From Marinobacter sp. SS21 (GTDB taxonomy: Bacteria > Pseudomonadota > Gammaproteobacteria > Pseudomonadales > Oleiphilaceae): DNA of 64,000 bases. Positions 1 to 8,666 of this stretch are shown here, piece after piece. Made by a program: the position numbers and the translations under genes. The notes under the pieces are model-generated. The model was not told the origin of the DNA. It did no database searches and saw only the letters and a program-made list of their open reading frames with translations. How positions within the stretch are numbered: position 1 is the stretch's first letter; the number at the start of each line of letters is the position of its first letter. The stretch spans positions 186,001 through 250,000 of the forward strand of contig NZ_JAQNDA010000003.1 in assembly GCF_028369065.1 (NCBI RefSeq), read 5' to 3'.

Positions 1-1158
1 ACGGACCCAACCTTCCATGAGGATCCGAGCACTGCGGCTCATGATGGCTTTGGTGGCGGTCCAGTCACCCTCGACTTGGCGAGCCTCGGCGCCAACCCTC
101 AAGGTGCCAGAGGGGTGGCCGAACCGCACCGCGTTGCGTTCTCCGCCGCCCGCAGCCAGGTTTACCAGGGTCCCCGGTATGGCCGCCGCGGTACCGATGG
201 CAACCGCCGCAGTCCCCATCATGGCGTGATGGAGCTTGCCCATGGACAAAGCCCGGACCAGCAGATCGATATCAGCAGCCGCAACCTGCTTGCCGCTGGA
301 GGAAACATAGTCCTTCGGCGGCGCGACGAACGCCACTTTCGGCGTGTGCTGACGGCTGGCTGCTTCCTCAACGCTACCGATCAACCCCATCCGAACCGCG
401 CCATGGGCGCGGATGGTCTCGAACCGAGCCAAGGCATCCGGATCGCCGTTGATGGCTTCCTGCAACTCGGTGCCCTGATAACCAATCTCATCGGCGTTGA
501 CGAAAATCGTCGGTATGCCCGCATTGATCATCGTTGCCTTCAGGCTGCCGATGCCCGGAACCTCCAGATCGTCCACCAGGTTACCTGTGGGGAACATCGC
601 ACCGTCGCCGTCCGCCGGATCCATGAACTCAATCTCGACTTCCGCCGCCGGGAACGTGACACCATCGAGTTCGAAATCGCCGGTTTCCTGTACCTCTCCA
701 TTGGTGATGGGGACATGCGCAACGATGGTCTTCTCGATGTTGGCCTGCCAAATCCGCACCGTGCATATGCCGTGGTCCGGGACGCGCTCCTGAGCCACGA
801 AACCGCTGTTGATGGCGAAGGCACCCACCGCAGCCGTCAGATTGCCACAGTTACCGCTCCAGTCGACAAAGGGCTTGTCGATGGAGACCTGGCCAAACAG
901 GTAGCTCACATCGTGATCCGCCCGCTCGCTCCGGCTCAAGATAACCGTCTTGCTCGTGCTGGAGGTCGCGCCCCCCATACCGTCGATCTGCTTCTGGTAG
1001 GGATCGGGACTGCCGATCACCCGCAACAGTAATTTGTCCCGGGCTTCACCCGGGACCTGGGCGGCTTCCGGCAGATCCTGCAACCGGAAGAACACGCCCT
1101 TGCTGGTGCCGCCTCGCATGTAGGTGGCAGGTACTTTGATCTGGGGCGCAACGGTCAT
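1..1158 (-). CDS. prpF: AcnD-accessory protein PrpF (3' end cut by window edge)
   Basis: Reading the minus strand from ATG 1158 gives 386 uninterrupted codons to the window edge, about 10 short of the usual family length. PrpF is a DAP-epimerase-fold protein that works with AcnD in the methylcitrate cycle, probably isomerising the aconitate-type product. The start reads MTVAPQIKVPATYMRGGTSK, and the GGTSKG motif near residue 16 is typical. Lys70 and the Cys in DWSGNCGN (Cys104) are the likely family active-site residues; that assignment is from memory of the Shewanella enzyme. The ATG overlaps the acnD stop as ATGA, so the two are probably translationally coupled. This is the last visible gene of the prp cluster. 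Confidence 0.93.
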   Translation of the reverse strand, partial: MTVAPQIKVPATYMRGGTSKGVFFRLQDLPEAAQVPGEARDKLLLRVIGSPDPYQKQIDGMGGATSSTSKTVILSRSERADHDVSYLFGQVSIDKPFVDWSGNCGNLTAAVGAFAINSGFVAQERVPDHGICTVRIWQANIEKTIVAHVPITNGEVQETGDFELDGVTFPAAEVEIEFMDPADGDGAMFPTGNLVDDLEVPGIGSLKATMINAGIPTIFVNADEIGYQGTELQEAINGDPDALARFETIRAHGAVRMGLIGSVEEAASRQHTPKVAFVAPPKDYVSSSGKQVAAADIDLLVRALSMGKLHHAMMGTAAVAIGTAAAIPGTLVNLAAGGGERNAVRFGHPSGTLRVGAEARQVEGDWTATKAIMSRSARILMEGWVR

Positions 1159-3752
1159 GCTGCCCCCTCGGCTTCCAGGAAGTCCTGGGCAAAGCGCTGC
1201 AGAACACCACCGGCCGAATAGATCGACACTTCTTCGGCGGTATCCAGCCGACAGATCACCGGCACCCTGACCTCATCGCCACTTTGACGATGGATAACCA
1301 AAGTCAGGGTTGCACGAGGCTCCGGTGTACCTTCCACATCGAAGGTTTCGGTGCCGTCGATACCCAGGGTCCTGCGGGTGGTGCCTTCTTCAAACTGCAG
1401 TGGCATCACCCCCATACCGATCAGGTTGGTACGGTGGATACGCTCAAAACCTTCCGCAGCGATGGCCTCTACGCCTGCCAGGGCAACACCTTTTGCCGCC
1501 CAGTCACGGGATGACCCCTGACCGTAGTCGGCACCGGCGATGACGATGAGCGGCTGTTTGCGATCCATATATGTCTCGATGGCCTCCCACATACGAGTCA
1601 CCTGGCCTTCCGGCTCGACGCGCGCCAGGGAGCCCTGCTTCACCTCGCCGTTTTCATCCCGCACCATTTCGTTAAACAGTTTCGGGTTGGCCAGGGTAGC
1701 CCGCTGCGCGGTCAGGTGGTCGCCCCGGTGGGTGGCGTAGGAATTGAAATCCTCCTCCGGCAAGCCCATCTTCGCCAGGTACTCGCCAGCCGCACTGGCC
1801 GCCATGATGGCGTTGGAAGGTGACAGGTGGTCGGTGGTGATGTTGTCCCCCAGCACCGCCAGCGGACGCATGCCCTTGAGGGCCTTCTTGCCCGCCAGAG
1901 CGCCTTCCCAATACGGCGGGCGACGGATGTAGGTACTCATTTCACGCCATGCGTACTGCGGATCGGACTTGGCCTGCTCCCGCTTGGTGATGTCGAACAT
2001 CGGGATATAGGTTTCGCGGAACTGCTCCGGCTTCACCGCCTGCTTGACGATGGCGTCGATTTCCTCGTCGCTCGGCCAGATGTCCTTAAGCATGATGGGG
2101 TTGCCGTTCTTATCGTGGCCCAGGGCATCCTTCTCGATGTCGAAGCGGATGGTGCCGGCGATGGCGTAGGCCACCACCAACGGCGGCGATGCCAGAAACG
2201 CCTGCTTGGCATAGGGGTGGATGCGGCCATCAAAGTTCCGGTTACCGGACAGCACCGCAGTGGCGTAAAGATCCCGGTCGATGATCTCCTGCTGGATCTG
2301 AGGGTCCAGCGCACCGCTCATGCCGTTACAGGTGGTGCAGGCAAAGGCCACCACACCAAAGCCCAACTGCTCCAGTTCCGGCATCAGCTCGGCGTCATTG
2401 AGGTACATTTTGACGGTTTTGGAACCGGGGGCCAGCGAGCTTTTCACCCAAGGCTTGCGAGTCAGGCCCAGCCGGTTGGCGTTACGGGCGATCAGGCCGG
2501 CGGCAACCATATTGCGCGGGTTGGAGGTGTTGGTGCAGCTGGTGATCGCCGCGATGATGACCGCACCATCGGGCATTTTGCCCTCTTCCTCGGTCCACTC
2601 GCCGGCAATGCCGCGGCTGGCCAGCTCGGAAGTAGGCAGGTGGGCGTGAGGATTGGACGGGCCGGCCAGGGTGCGCACCACCTTGGACAGGTCAAACGTT
2701 AATACGCGTTCGTATTCGGCGGTCTTCAGGCTGTCGGCCCACAAACCGGTTTCCTTGGCGTACTGCTCTACCAACGCTACCTGGTCGTCATCGCGGCCGG
2801 TCAACTTGAGGTAATCAATGGTCTGGCCATCGATGAAGAACATGGCAGCGGTCGCGCCGTACTCCGGGGTCATGTTGGAGATGGTGGCCCGATCCCCCAC
2901 CGTCAAGCTGTCGGCCCCTTCGCCGTAAAACTCAAGATAGGCACCCACCACCCGCTCCTTACGCAGGAACTCAGTCAGTGCCAGCACCATATCGGTGCCG
3001 GTGATACCCGGCTGCAGCTTGCCGGTCAGCTCGACGCCGACGATGTCAGGCAGGCGCATCATCGAAGCGCGACCCAACATGACGCTCTCCGCCTCGAGGC
3101 CGCCAACACCCACGGAGATGACGCCCAGCGCATCCACCATCGGGGTGTGACTGTCAGTGCCGACACAGGTATCAGGGAACGCCACGCCGTTACGGACCTG
3201 CACCACCGGGGACATTTTCTCCAGATTGATCTGGTGCATGATGCCGTTACCGGGCGGGATCACATCCACGTTCTCAAAGGCGGTCTTGGTCCAGTTGATG
3301 AAGTGGAAACGATCGTCGTTGCGACGGTCTTCAATGGCCCGGTTTTTCTCGAAGGCGTCCTTCTCGAAACCACCATGCTCCACCGCCAGCGAGTGGTCCA
3401 CGATCAACTGGGTTGGCACCACCGGGTTGACCTTCGCCGGGTCCCCTCCTTTCTCAGCGATCGCATCCCGCAGGCCGGCCAGGTCTACCAAAGCGGTCTG
3501 GCCCAGAATGTCGTGGCAGACCACCCGAGCTGGATACCAGGGAAAGTCCAGCTCGCGCTTGCGTTCGATCAACTGTTTCAAGGCATCGGTCAGCAGCTCG
3601 GTATCACAGCGGCGCACCAGTTGCTCTGCCAGAATTCGGGAGGTGTACGGCAGTTTTTCGTAGGCACCGTCCTGGATGTCGTTGACTGCCGCACGGGTGT
3701 CAAAATGGTCCAGGTCCGAGCCGGGAAGCGATTTACGGTAGTTGCTGTTCAT
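1155..3752 (-). CDS. acnD: Fe/S-dependent 2-methylcitrate dehydratase AcnD
   Basis: An 865-residue aconitase-superfamily enzyme that dehydrates 2-methylcitrate in propionate breakdown. The [4Fe-4S] ligands are visible as SCTNTSNP (Cys406) and ACTTCNG (Cys472 and Cys475). The C-terminal swivel domain carries GADYGQGSSRDWAAKG. The length and direct linkage to prpF mark it as AcnD rather than the housekeeping AcnA of the TCA cycle. No prpD is present, as expected for the acnD/prpF version of the pathway. It follows prpC after a 76-bp gap containing a hairpin, and its stop overlaps the prpF start. Confidence 0.95.
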   Translation of the reverse strand: MNSNYRKSLPGSDLDHFDTRAAVNDIQDGAYEKLPYTSRILAEQLVRRCDTELLTDALKQLIERKRELDFPWYPARVVCHDILGQTALVDLAGLRDAIAEKGGDPAKVNPVVPTQLIVDHSLAVEHGGFEKDAFEKNRAIEDRRNDDRFHFINWTKTAFENVDVIPPGNGIMHQINLEKMSPVVQVRNGVAFPDTCVGTDSHTPMVDALGVISVGVGGLEAESVMLGRASMMRLPDIVGVELTGKLQPGITGTDMVLALTEFLRKERVVGAYLEFYGEGADSLTVGDRATISNMTPEYGATAAMFFIDGQTIDYLKLTGRDDDQVALVEQYAKETGLWADSLKTAEYERVLTFDLSKVVRTLAGPSNPHAHLPTSELASRGIAGEWTEEEGKMPDGAVIIAAITSCTNTSNPRNMVAAGLIARNANRLGLTRKPWVKSSLAPGSKTVKMYLNDAELMPELEQLGFGVVAFACTTCNGMSGALDPQIQQEIIDRDLYATAVLSGNRNFDGRIHPYAKQAFLASPPLVVAYAIAGTIRFDIEKDALGHDKNGNPIMLKDIWPSDEEIDAIVKQAVKPEQFRETYIPMFDITKREQAKSDPQYAWREMSTYIRRPPYWEGALAGKKALKGMRPLAVLGDNITTDHLSPSNAIMAASAAGEYLAKMGLPEEDFNSYATHRGDHLTAQRATLANPKLFNEMVRDENGEVKQGSLARVEPEGQVTRMWEAIETYMDRKQPLIVIAGADYGQGSSRDWAAKGVALAGVEAIAAEGFERIHRTNLIGMGVMPLQFEEGTTRRTLGIDGTETFDVEGTPEPRATLTLVIHRQSGDEVRVPVICRLDTAEEVSIYSAGGVLQRFAQDFLEAEGAA

Positions 3753-3796
3753 GGGTCACACTCATCAGAAATTCTTGGGAGGGGCAAAGAAAGGAA

Positions 3797-3818
3797 AGCA
3801 CCGGACAACGCCGGTGCT
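3797..3818 (-). other. Intercistronic hairpin between prpC and acnD
   Basis: A perfect 8-bp stem (AGCACCGG and CCGGTGCT) with a 6-nt loop sits 11 bp past the prpC stop. On the minus strand it is followed by a pyrimidine-rich TTTCCTTTCTTT stretch. That suits an mRNA-stabilising hairpin or a leaky terminator that would lower acnD-prpF relative to prpBC. Only the inverted repeat is directly seen; the role is inferred. Confidence 0.55.
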
Positions 3819-3828
3819 CACATAGCTA

Positions 3829-4953
3829 TCAACGGTTTTCGATCGGCACCCACTCGGAATGCTCGGGACCGGTATACTCCGCACTCGGGCGGATGATCCG
3901 GTTATTAGCGCGCTGCTCTTTGACGTGGGCAGTCCAACCTGATACCCGGGACATCACGAAAATGGGCGTGAACAGTTCTGTCGGAATGCCCATGAAGTGG
4001 TAGGCCGAGGCGTGGAAGAAATCGGCGTTGCAGAACAGTTTCTTCTCCCGCCACATGACCTCTTCGCAACGCACGGACACCGGGTACAAAACGCTATCGC
4101 CCACTTCGTCGGCCAGCTTCTCGGACCACTTCTTGATGATGGCGTTGCGGGGGTCAGACTCCCGGTAGATGGCATGACCAAAGCCCATGATCTTTTCCTT
4201 GCGCTCCAGCATACCCAGCAGGCCCTGCTCGGCCTCATCCGCCGTGTTGAACTTCTGGATCAACTCCATCGCCGCTTCGTTGGCGCCGCCGTGCAGCGGA
4301 CCACGCAGAGAGCCGATAGCACCGGTCACGCAACTGTGAATATCGGAGAGCGTGGATGCGCAAACCCGGGCAGTAAAGGTGGAGGCATTGAACTCATGCT
4401 CGGCGTACAGGATCAGCGAGACATTCATGACCCGCTCATGCAGCTCACTGGGCTGCTTGCCGTGCAGCAGCTCGAGGAAATGGCCGCCGATGGAGTCAGC
4501 TTCGCTGTTGGTGTCGATGCGCACACCGTTGTGGGCAAAGCGGTACCAGTAGGTGATGATGCTGGGGAACACCGCCAGCATACGATCAATCTTGTCGTCC
4601 TGCTCGGTGAAGTCCTGCTCGGTCTCCAGGTTACCCAGCATGGAGCAACCGGTGCGCATCACATCCATGGGATGAGCGTCCTTGGGGATCTGCTCCAGGG
4701 TCAGTTTCAGGGCATCCGGCAATGTCCGCAAACCACGCAGTTTCTGCTTATAGGCGTCCAGTTCCTGACGGTTAGGGAGCTTGCCACGCAGCAGCAGATA
4801 AGCCACTTCCTCGAACTGGGCCTTATCCGCCAGTTCGGCAATGTCGTAGCCGCGATAGGTCAGCCCGGCACCGGTTTTTCCTACGGTACACAGTGCAGTT
4901 TCGCCCGCTACCTGGCCACGCAGACCGGCGCCGCCGAGTTTCTTATCAACCAT
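3829..4953 (-). CDS. prpC: 2-methylcitrate synthase PrpC
   Basis: A 374-residue citrate-synthase-family protein that condenses propionyl-CoA with oxaloacetate. Family motifs include GPLHGGANE, GFGHAIYRESDPRN and the C-terminal region with RVSGWTAHVKEQ. The short length (about 375 rather than about 430) and the position between prpB and acnD favour methylcitrate synthase over TCA-cycle GltA. The ATG is preceded by AAAGGAGAG. It lies 14 bp after prpB, so the two are almost certainly cotranscribed. Members of this family often keep some citrate synthase activity. Confidence 0.95.
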   Translation of the reverse strand: MVDKKLGGAGLRGQVAGETALCTVGKTGAGLTYRGYDIAELADKAQFEEVAYLLLRGKLPNRQELDAYKQKLRGLRTLPDALKLTLEQIPKDAHPMDVMRTGCSMLGNLETEQDFTEQDDKIDRMLAVFPSIITYWYRFAHNGVRIDTNSEADSIGGHFLELLHGKQPSELHERVMNVSLILYAEHEFNASTFTARVCASTLSDIHSCVTGAIGSLRGPLHGGANEAAMELIQKFNTADEAEQGLLGMLERKEKIMGFGHAIYRESDPRNAIIKKWSEKLADEVGDSVLYPVSVRCEEVMWREKKLFCNADFFHASAYHFMGIPTELFTPIFVMSRVSGWTAHVKEQRANNRIIRPSAEYTGPEHSEWVPIENR

Positions 4954-4967
4954 GACTCTCTCCTCTT

Positions 4968-5858
4968 TTACTTTTCTTTCTGCTGCTTGAACAGCGCATC
5001 CAGTTTCTGCTCGAACTCGTGGTAGTTCAGGAAATCGTACAGTTCCATTCGGGTCTGCATCAGGTCGACCACATCTTTCTGGTCACCCTTGGCCAAAATG
5101 CTCTCGTAGACAGTCAGCGCCGCCTTGTTCATGGCCCGGAACGCACTCAGCGGATACAACACCATGCCGGCTCCGGCCTCTGCAAGCTCCTGCCTGTTAT
5201 ACAACGGGGTCGCGCCGAACTCGGTGATATTGGCCAGGATGGGGACATCCAGCGCCTCGGAGAAGGCCTTGTAATGTTCCAGCTCAGTGACCGCCTCGGC
5301 GAAAATGCCGTCTGCACCGGCCTCAATGCAAGCCTGGGCACGATCGATGGCTGCCTCCAACCCTTCCTGCTGGAACGCATCGGTTCGGGCCATGATAAAG
5401 AAATTATCGTCTTCCCGCGCATCTACGCAGGCCTTGATCCGGTCCACCATCTCTTCTTTGGAGACAATTTCCTTGTTGGGACGATGACCGCAACGCTTCT
5501 GCGCCACCTGGTCTTCAATGTGGACCGCTGCTGCGCCAGCGCGTTCCATCTCCTTGATGGTGCGACTAATGTTGAAAGCCCCGCCCCAACCGGTATCGAT
5601 ATCAACCAGCAGCGGCAGGCTGGAGGCGGCCGTTATCCGGCGTACATCCTCCACTACGTCATTCAAACTGGTCATGCCCAGATCTGGCAAACCGTAGGAT
5701 GCGTTGGCCACGCCTCCGCCGGAGAGATAGATCGCCTGGTGGCCCACCTTCTCCGCCATCATCGCCGCGTAGGCATTGATGGTGCCAACAATCTGCAAAG
5801 GTTGGTTCTCTTTCAGTGCCAGACGAAAACGGGCACCGGGGGACAGGGTCTTAGACAT
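4968..5858 (-). CDS. prpB: 2-methylisocitrate lyase PrpB
   Basis: A 296-residue isocitrate-lyase/PEP-mutase superfamily enzyme that splits 2-methylisocitrate into pyruvate and succinate. The catalytic loop reads KRCGHRPNK, with Cys123 as the acid/base, matching the KKCGHR-type signature of PrpB. Metal-site acids appear in [11 protein letters not shown] and VHIEDQV. A strong AAGGAG site precedes the ATG. It is the first enzyme gene after the regulator, 58 bp downstream, in the order regulator-prpB-prpC-acnD-prpF. Confidence 0.96.
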   Translation of the reverse strand: MSKTLSPGARFRLALKENQPLQIVGTINAYAAMMAEKVGHQAIYLSGGGVANASYGLPDLGMTSLNDVVEDVRRITAASSLPLLVDIDTGWGGAFNISRTIKEMERAGAAAVHIEDQVAQKRCGHRPNKEIVSKEEMVDRIKACVDAREDDNFFIMARTDAFQQEGLEAAIDRAQACIEAGADGIFAEAVTELEHYKAFSEALDVPILANITEFGATPLYNRQELAEAGAGMVLYPLSAFRAMNKAALTVYESILAKGDQKDVVDLMQTRMELYDFLNYHEFEQKLDALFKQQKEK

Positions 5859-5916
5859 TTTCTCTCCTTAGCCATTCGGCTAACTGTGAATTCCCTATGT
5901 GTGTTTTCCAGACCGG

Positions 5917-6642
5917 TCAGAAGGACAGCAGGCCTTCCTCGATCTTCTGCTCGATATTCCTGCGCGCAGCGTTAATGTGTCGTTTCATCAAAAACTCGGC
6001 CAACTCCCCATCGCGCTGGGCGATGGCCTCGACAATGCGGCGGTGCTCTCCCAACGCCCGGTGGGGGCGCCCGGCCGAGGTACTGAGACGGTAACGATAC
6101 ATGCGGACCATGTAATAGAGGTCTCCAAGCAGCATTTGCGCAAGCTTGGTATTACGGCTTCCAGTGGCGATACGGTGATGAAAATCGTAATCGCCTTCGG
6201 CCTGGTAGTATGCCTGGCCCTGGGCTTGCTCAATCATGGCCTCATGAGCGTCAAGCGTGGCCTGTAACCCGGCCACCTCCTCGTCCGTCATACGCGCAGC
6301 AGCCTGGCGAGCCGCCAACCCCTCCATGACTTCCCGGATCCGGTACAACTCCAGCAGCTCCTCGGTACTGACGGAAACCACTTTGACTCCGGCGTGGGGA
6401 CGACGGACAAGAAGGCCACGGGACTCCAGCCGGCCCAGCGCCTCTCGAAGCGGGCCGCGGGTGAGCTGGAATCGCTGACACAGTTCGAGTTCGCCGATTT
6501 TTTCACCGGGGGCCAGCTCGCCCTTAACGATTGCCGTTTGCAGACAATCGAAGGCTTCATCAGCACGAGTTTGGGTCTGGGGAATTGCCTCAATCATTTT
6601 TGTTAACAATAAAGCGGATATTTTAGAGAAATCTACGCCCAT
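5917..6642 (-). CDS. GntR-family (FCD) transcriptional regulator of the prp cluster
   Basis: An N-terminal winged helix (roughly residues 25-90, with ELELCQRFQLTRGPLREALGRLE) is followed by an all-helical FCD ligand domain (about 100-230). FCD regulators of prp clusters usually repress and respond to a cycle intermediate, probably 2-methylcitrate; that role is inferred from position. The start is uncertain. ATG 6642 gives 241 residues, but a promoter-like TTGACA-17-TAGATT overlaps that codon, so the in-frame ATG at 6597 (226 residues, starting MIEAIPQTQTRADEAF) may be the real start. The regulator leads the cluster and would control itself as well. Confidence 0.88.
   Translation of the reverse strand: MGVDFSKISALLLTKMIEAIPQTQTRADEAFDCLQTAIVKGELAPGEKIGELELCQRFQLTRGPLREALGRLESRGLLVRRPHAGVKVVSVSTEELLELYRIREVMEGLAARQAAARMTDEEVAGLQATLDAHEAMIEQAQGQAYYQAEGDYDFHHRIATGSRNTKLAQMLLGDLYYMVRMYRYRLSTSAGRPHRALGEHRRIVEAIAQRDGELAEFLMKRHINAARRNIEQKIEEGLLSF
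6600..6609. promoter_or_regulatory. Putative GntR operator, copy 1 (TTGTTAACAA)
   Basis: A perfect 10-bp palindrome of the form TTGTnnACAA, directly upstream of the alternative regulator start at 6597. It shares its core with two further palindromes at 6649-6664 and 6685-6696. The GT-AC half-site pattern fits FCD-type GntR operators. Its position would place it in the leader of the regulator mRNA. Confidence 0.55.
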
Positions 6643-6658
6643 ACCCTACTATTGTCAA
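6630..6658 (-). promoter_or_regulatory. Candidate promoter of the prp cluster
   Basis: On the minus strand TTGACA (6658-6653) is a perfect -35 hexamer, followed after 17 bp by TAGATT (6635-6630), a 4/6 match to the -10 consensus. The -35 lies inside the operator palindrome at 6649-6664, so a bound repressor would block polymerase. Transcription would begin near 6623, downstream of the longest possible ATG, which favours the start at 6597. Confidence 0.5.
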
Positions 6659-6664
6659 CAATAG
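6649..6664. promoter_or_regulatory. Putative GntR operator, copy 2
   Basis: CTATTGT and ACAATAG form a perfect 7-bp inverted repeat around a 2-bp centre. This is the longest of the three related palindromes in the region. It overlaps the TTGACA -35 element on the minus strand, the classic geometry for repression. Confidence 0.65.
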
Positions 6665-6684
6665 CCAGAGGTAGACATCTGCCG

Positions 6685-6696
6685 GTTGTTAACAAC
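6685..6696. promoter_or_regulatory. Putative GntR operator, copy 3 (GTTGTTAACAAC)
   Basis: A perfect 12-bp palindrome with the same TTGTTAACAA core as copy 1. It lies upstream of the candidate prp promoter. Centre-to-centre distance to copy 2 is 34 bp, a little over three helical turns, so the regulator could bind both on the same DNA face. Confidence 0.6.
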
Positions 6697-7076
6697 TTCA
6701 GCAGATTTACCAGCCTGCATGCCATCGACCCACACCGGTCGCAGGTGGCACTTTCACCAACGCACCACCCATCAACATTCGCCAATCCAAGCCGCTCGGT
6801 AAAACGCCTGCAACGAACGTGAGGTATTGATAGTCCTCGCTTGGCATTACCGGGGAGGCGGCCGCACCAGAAGGGAGTCTGGAGTGTTCAAACGCCCCCC
6901 ATGGCCAGGCATGTCAGCCCGAAGCAAGGCCAAACCTGCGCGAAAGCCGGTTGTAACGAGCGCTAGTTTGGTTAAACTTGGCAAGCTTTATGCTAAAGCA
7001 CTCAAGGAGCGTCCCGAACCAAGCGAACAGTGCCACGCAGGCACGGGACCCGACATTCCAGCCAAAGGACGAAGTT

Positions 7077-7913
7077 ATGATTAAGAAGTGCCTCTTCCCG
7101 GTCGCCGGTTATGGAACTCGATTCCTGCCTGCCACCAAGGCGATGCCGAAAGAAATCCTGCCGATTGTCAACAAGCCGCTGGTTCAGTACGGCGTTGAGG
7201 AGGCCTCTGAAGCAGGCATCAATGAGTTCGGCTTTGTCACCGGCCGGGGCAAGCGGGCGATCGAAGATCATTTCGATATCAGCTACGAACTGGAACATCA
7301 GATTGCCGGCACTGGCAAGGAAGGGCTGTTGACCTCGATTCGGGACCTGATCGACAACAACACCTTCGCCTTCACCCGTCAAAATGAAATGAAGGGCCTG
7401 GGCCACGCCATTCTGACTGGGCGAAATCTGGTTGGTGACAACCCGTTTGCCGTGGTATTGGCCGATGACTTCTGTGTGGCCGAAGCGGACGGCGATGGCG
7501 TACTGGCGCAGATGGTAAAGCTCTACAACCAATTCCGCTGCTCGATTGTTGCTATCGAGGAAGTTCCCCAGAACGAAACCCACAAGTACGGCGTGATCGC
7601 CGGAGAGTCCATGAAGGACGGCCTGTACCGCATTACCGACATGGTCGAAAAGCCGGCACCGGAAGATGCCCCCAGCAACCTCGCCATCATTGGACGCTAC
7701 ATCCTTACCCCGGATATCTTCGACATCATTGAGCGCACCCCGCCCGGCAAGAACGGCGAAGTACAGATTACCGACGCCCTGCTGGAACAAGCCAAGAATG
7801 GCTGCGTACTGGCGTACAAATTCAAGGGGCAGCGCTTTGATTGCGGCAGCATTGACGGCTTCGTACAGGCCACCAATCACGTCTACGAGCACATTTACAA
7901 GAAAGGCGAATAA
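7077..7913 (+). CDS. galU: UTP--glucose-1-phosphate uridylyltransferase GalU
   Basis: A 278-residue nucleotidyltransferase making UDP-glucose from UTP and glucose-1-phosphate. The N-terminal nucleotide loop reads GYGTRFLPATKAMPKE (about residues 9-24). VVLADDFC and the C-terminal KFKGQRFDCGSIDGF are typical of GalU. ATG 7077 was chosen over longer in-frame starts because it gives the family N-terminus MIKKCLFPVAGYG and has AAGGA 8 bp upstream. Its product feeds Ugd (31147-32490) and GalE (32529-33524), also in this window. Confidence 0.97.
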   Translation: MIKKCLFPVAGYGTRFLPATKAMPKEILPIVNKPLVQYGVEEASEAGINEFGFVTGRGKRAIEDHFDISYELEHQIAGTGKEGLLTSIRDLIDNNTFAFTRQNEMKGLGHAILTGRNLVGDNPFAVVLADDFCVAEADGDGVLAQMVKLYNQFRCSIVAIEEVPQNETHKYGVIAGESMKDGLYRITDMVEKPAPEDAPSNLAIIGRYILTPDIFDIIERTPPGKNGEVQITDALLEQAKNGCVLAYKFKGQRFDCGSIDGFVQATNHVYEHIYKKGE

Positions 7914-7930
7914 GGCGACAGCTCAGCTTT

Positions 7931-7956
7931 GCCGGACTCCGGTTCTGGAGCCCGGC
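7931..7956. terminator. Hairpin between convergent galU and the HTH gene
   Basis: GCCGGACTCC and GGAGCCCGGC form a 10-bp stem with a 6-nt loop. On the minus strand the single mismatch becomes a G-U pair, so the RNA hairpin is continuous there. Neither side carries a clear U-run, so termination efficiency is doubtful. Confidence 0.45.
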
Positions 7957-7967
7957 ATCCCCCCACC

Positions 7968-8384
7968 CTAAAGCCCCAGAGTTCGCATCACGGCGCGTCG
8001 GGTTTCGGAAGGCGCCTTGCGAAAAGCCGCCAACAGGTCCACCTCATCCGCTTCTGGCTGCACCCGTGCAATGACCGCCTCCAGTTCCACCAGAGCCTGA
8101 GTCAGTTCGTTGCCGTCACCAACCCCCAGTCCCGGCAACTCCAGTTGCCCCGCATCTTGACCCTCCACAAGATCCAACCATTCCTCCAGCGCCGTCTCTG
8201 TCCTGAAACACAGGTCCACCAACTCGTCCACACTCGGGTACGCCCTTCTACGCGGATCAGCGCTTTCCCAAGCCAGCAGGCGATGCTCCTCAACGCCGCA
8301 GAGCTGAGCCAGGTCCGAAACAGACAACTTTCGATCTTCCCGGACCAACCTCAGACGCCGGTTCAATGATTGCATATAGCGCAT
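7968..8384 (-). CDS. Small helix-turn-helix protein, unknown function
   Basis: A 138-residue protein when started at ATG 8384, which has GGAGG 8 bp upstream; a longer start at 8399 lacks a ribosome-binding site. Residues 1-55 look like a Cro/XRE-type helix-turn-helix (LRLVREDRKLSVSDLAQLCGVEEHRLLAWES). The C-terminal 80 residues are acidic and Leu-rich without a domain I recognise. It converges on galU. A DNA-binding regulator is likely, but the target cannot be read from the sequence. Confidence 0.72.
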   Translation of the reverse strand: MRYMQSLNRRLRLVREDRKLSVSDLAQLCGVEEHRLLAWESADPRRRAYPSVDELVDLCFRTETALEEWLDLVEGQDAGQLELPGLGVGDGNELTQALVELEAVIARVQPEADEVDLLAAFRKAPSETRRAVMRTLGL

Positions 8385-8666
8385 ACTCAGGGCCTCCATC
8401 AGTGTTTGAGCGTTTCGCCGACCGCGTCAGGGACAGCGCGAATCCAGCTGTTGTCGTACCGAGCGAGTCACAGCCTCGCACCTACTCATTGCAGCTTTCC
8501 ATTGCAACCTCCCATTTCAGCTTCGGGAATACCTTATGCTCATACAGCGGCTTTTTAGTTCGCATCCTATACAATAGTCGGGCAATGGCTTTTAGCGTCG
8601 CTAACCCATGCTAGACTCCGTCACCTGCTGACAGGCCATCCTTTAAACGCCAAGTCCAAGGTCCCT

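Larger units (their letters stand above)
6643..7076. other. Divergent intergenic region between the prp regulator and galU
   Basis: This 434-bp gap separates the leftward prp cluster from rightward galU. Its left 55 bp hold two TTGTnnACAA palindromes and the prp promoter elements. The remaining 380 bp contain no coding signal I trust. A small inverted repeat AGTTT-GGTT-AAACT (6965-6978) and a TATGCT element (6989-6994) lie about 85-110 bp before galU and may belong to its promoter, but no good -35 was found. Confidence 0.5.

Noticed and set aside
6827..7084. 85-codon ORF just before galU
   Set aside because: It starts at a weak TTG, overlaps the galU start and ribosome-binding site, and shows no family pattern.
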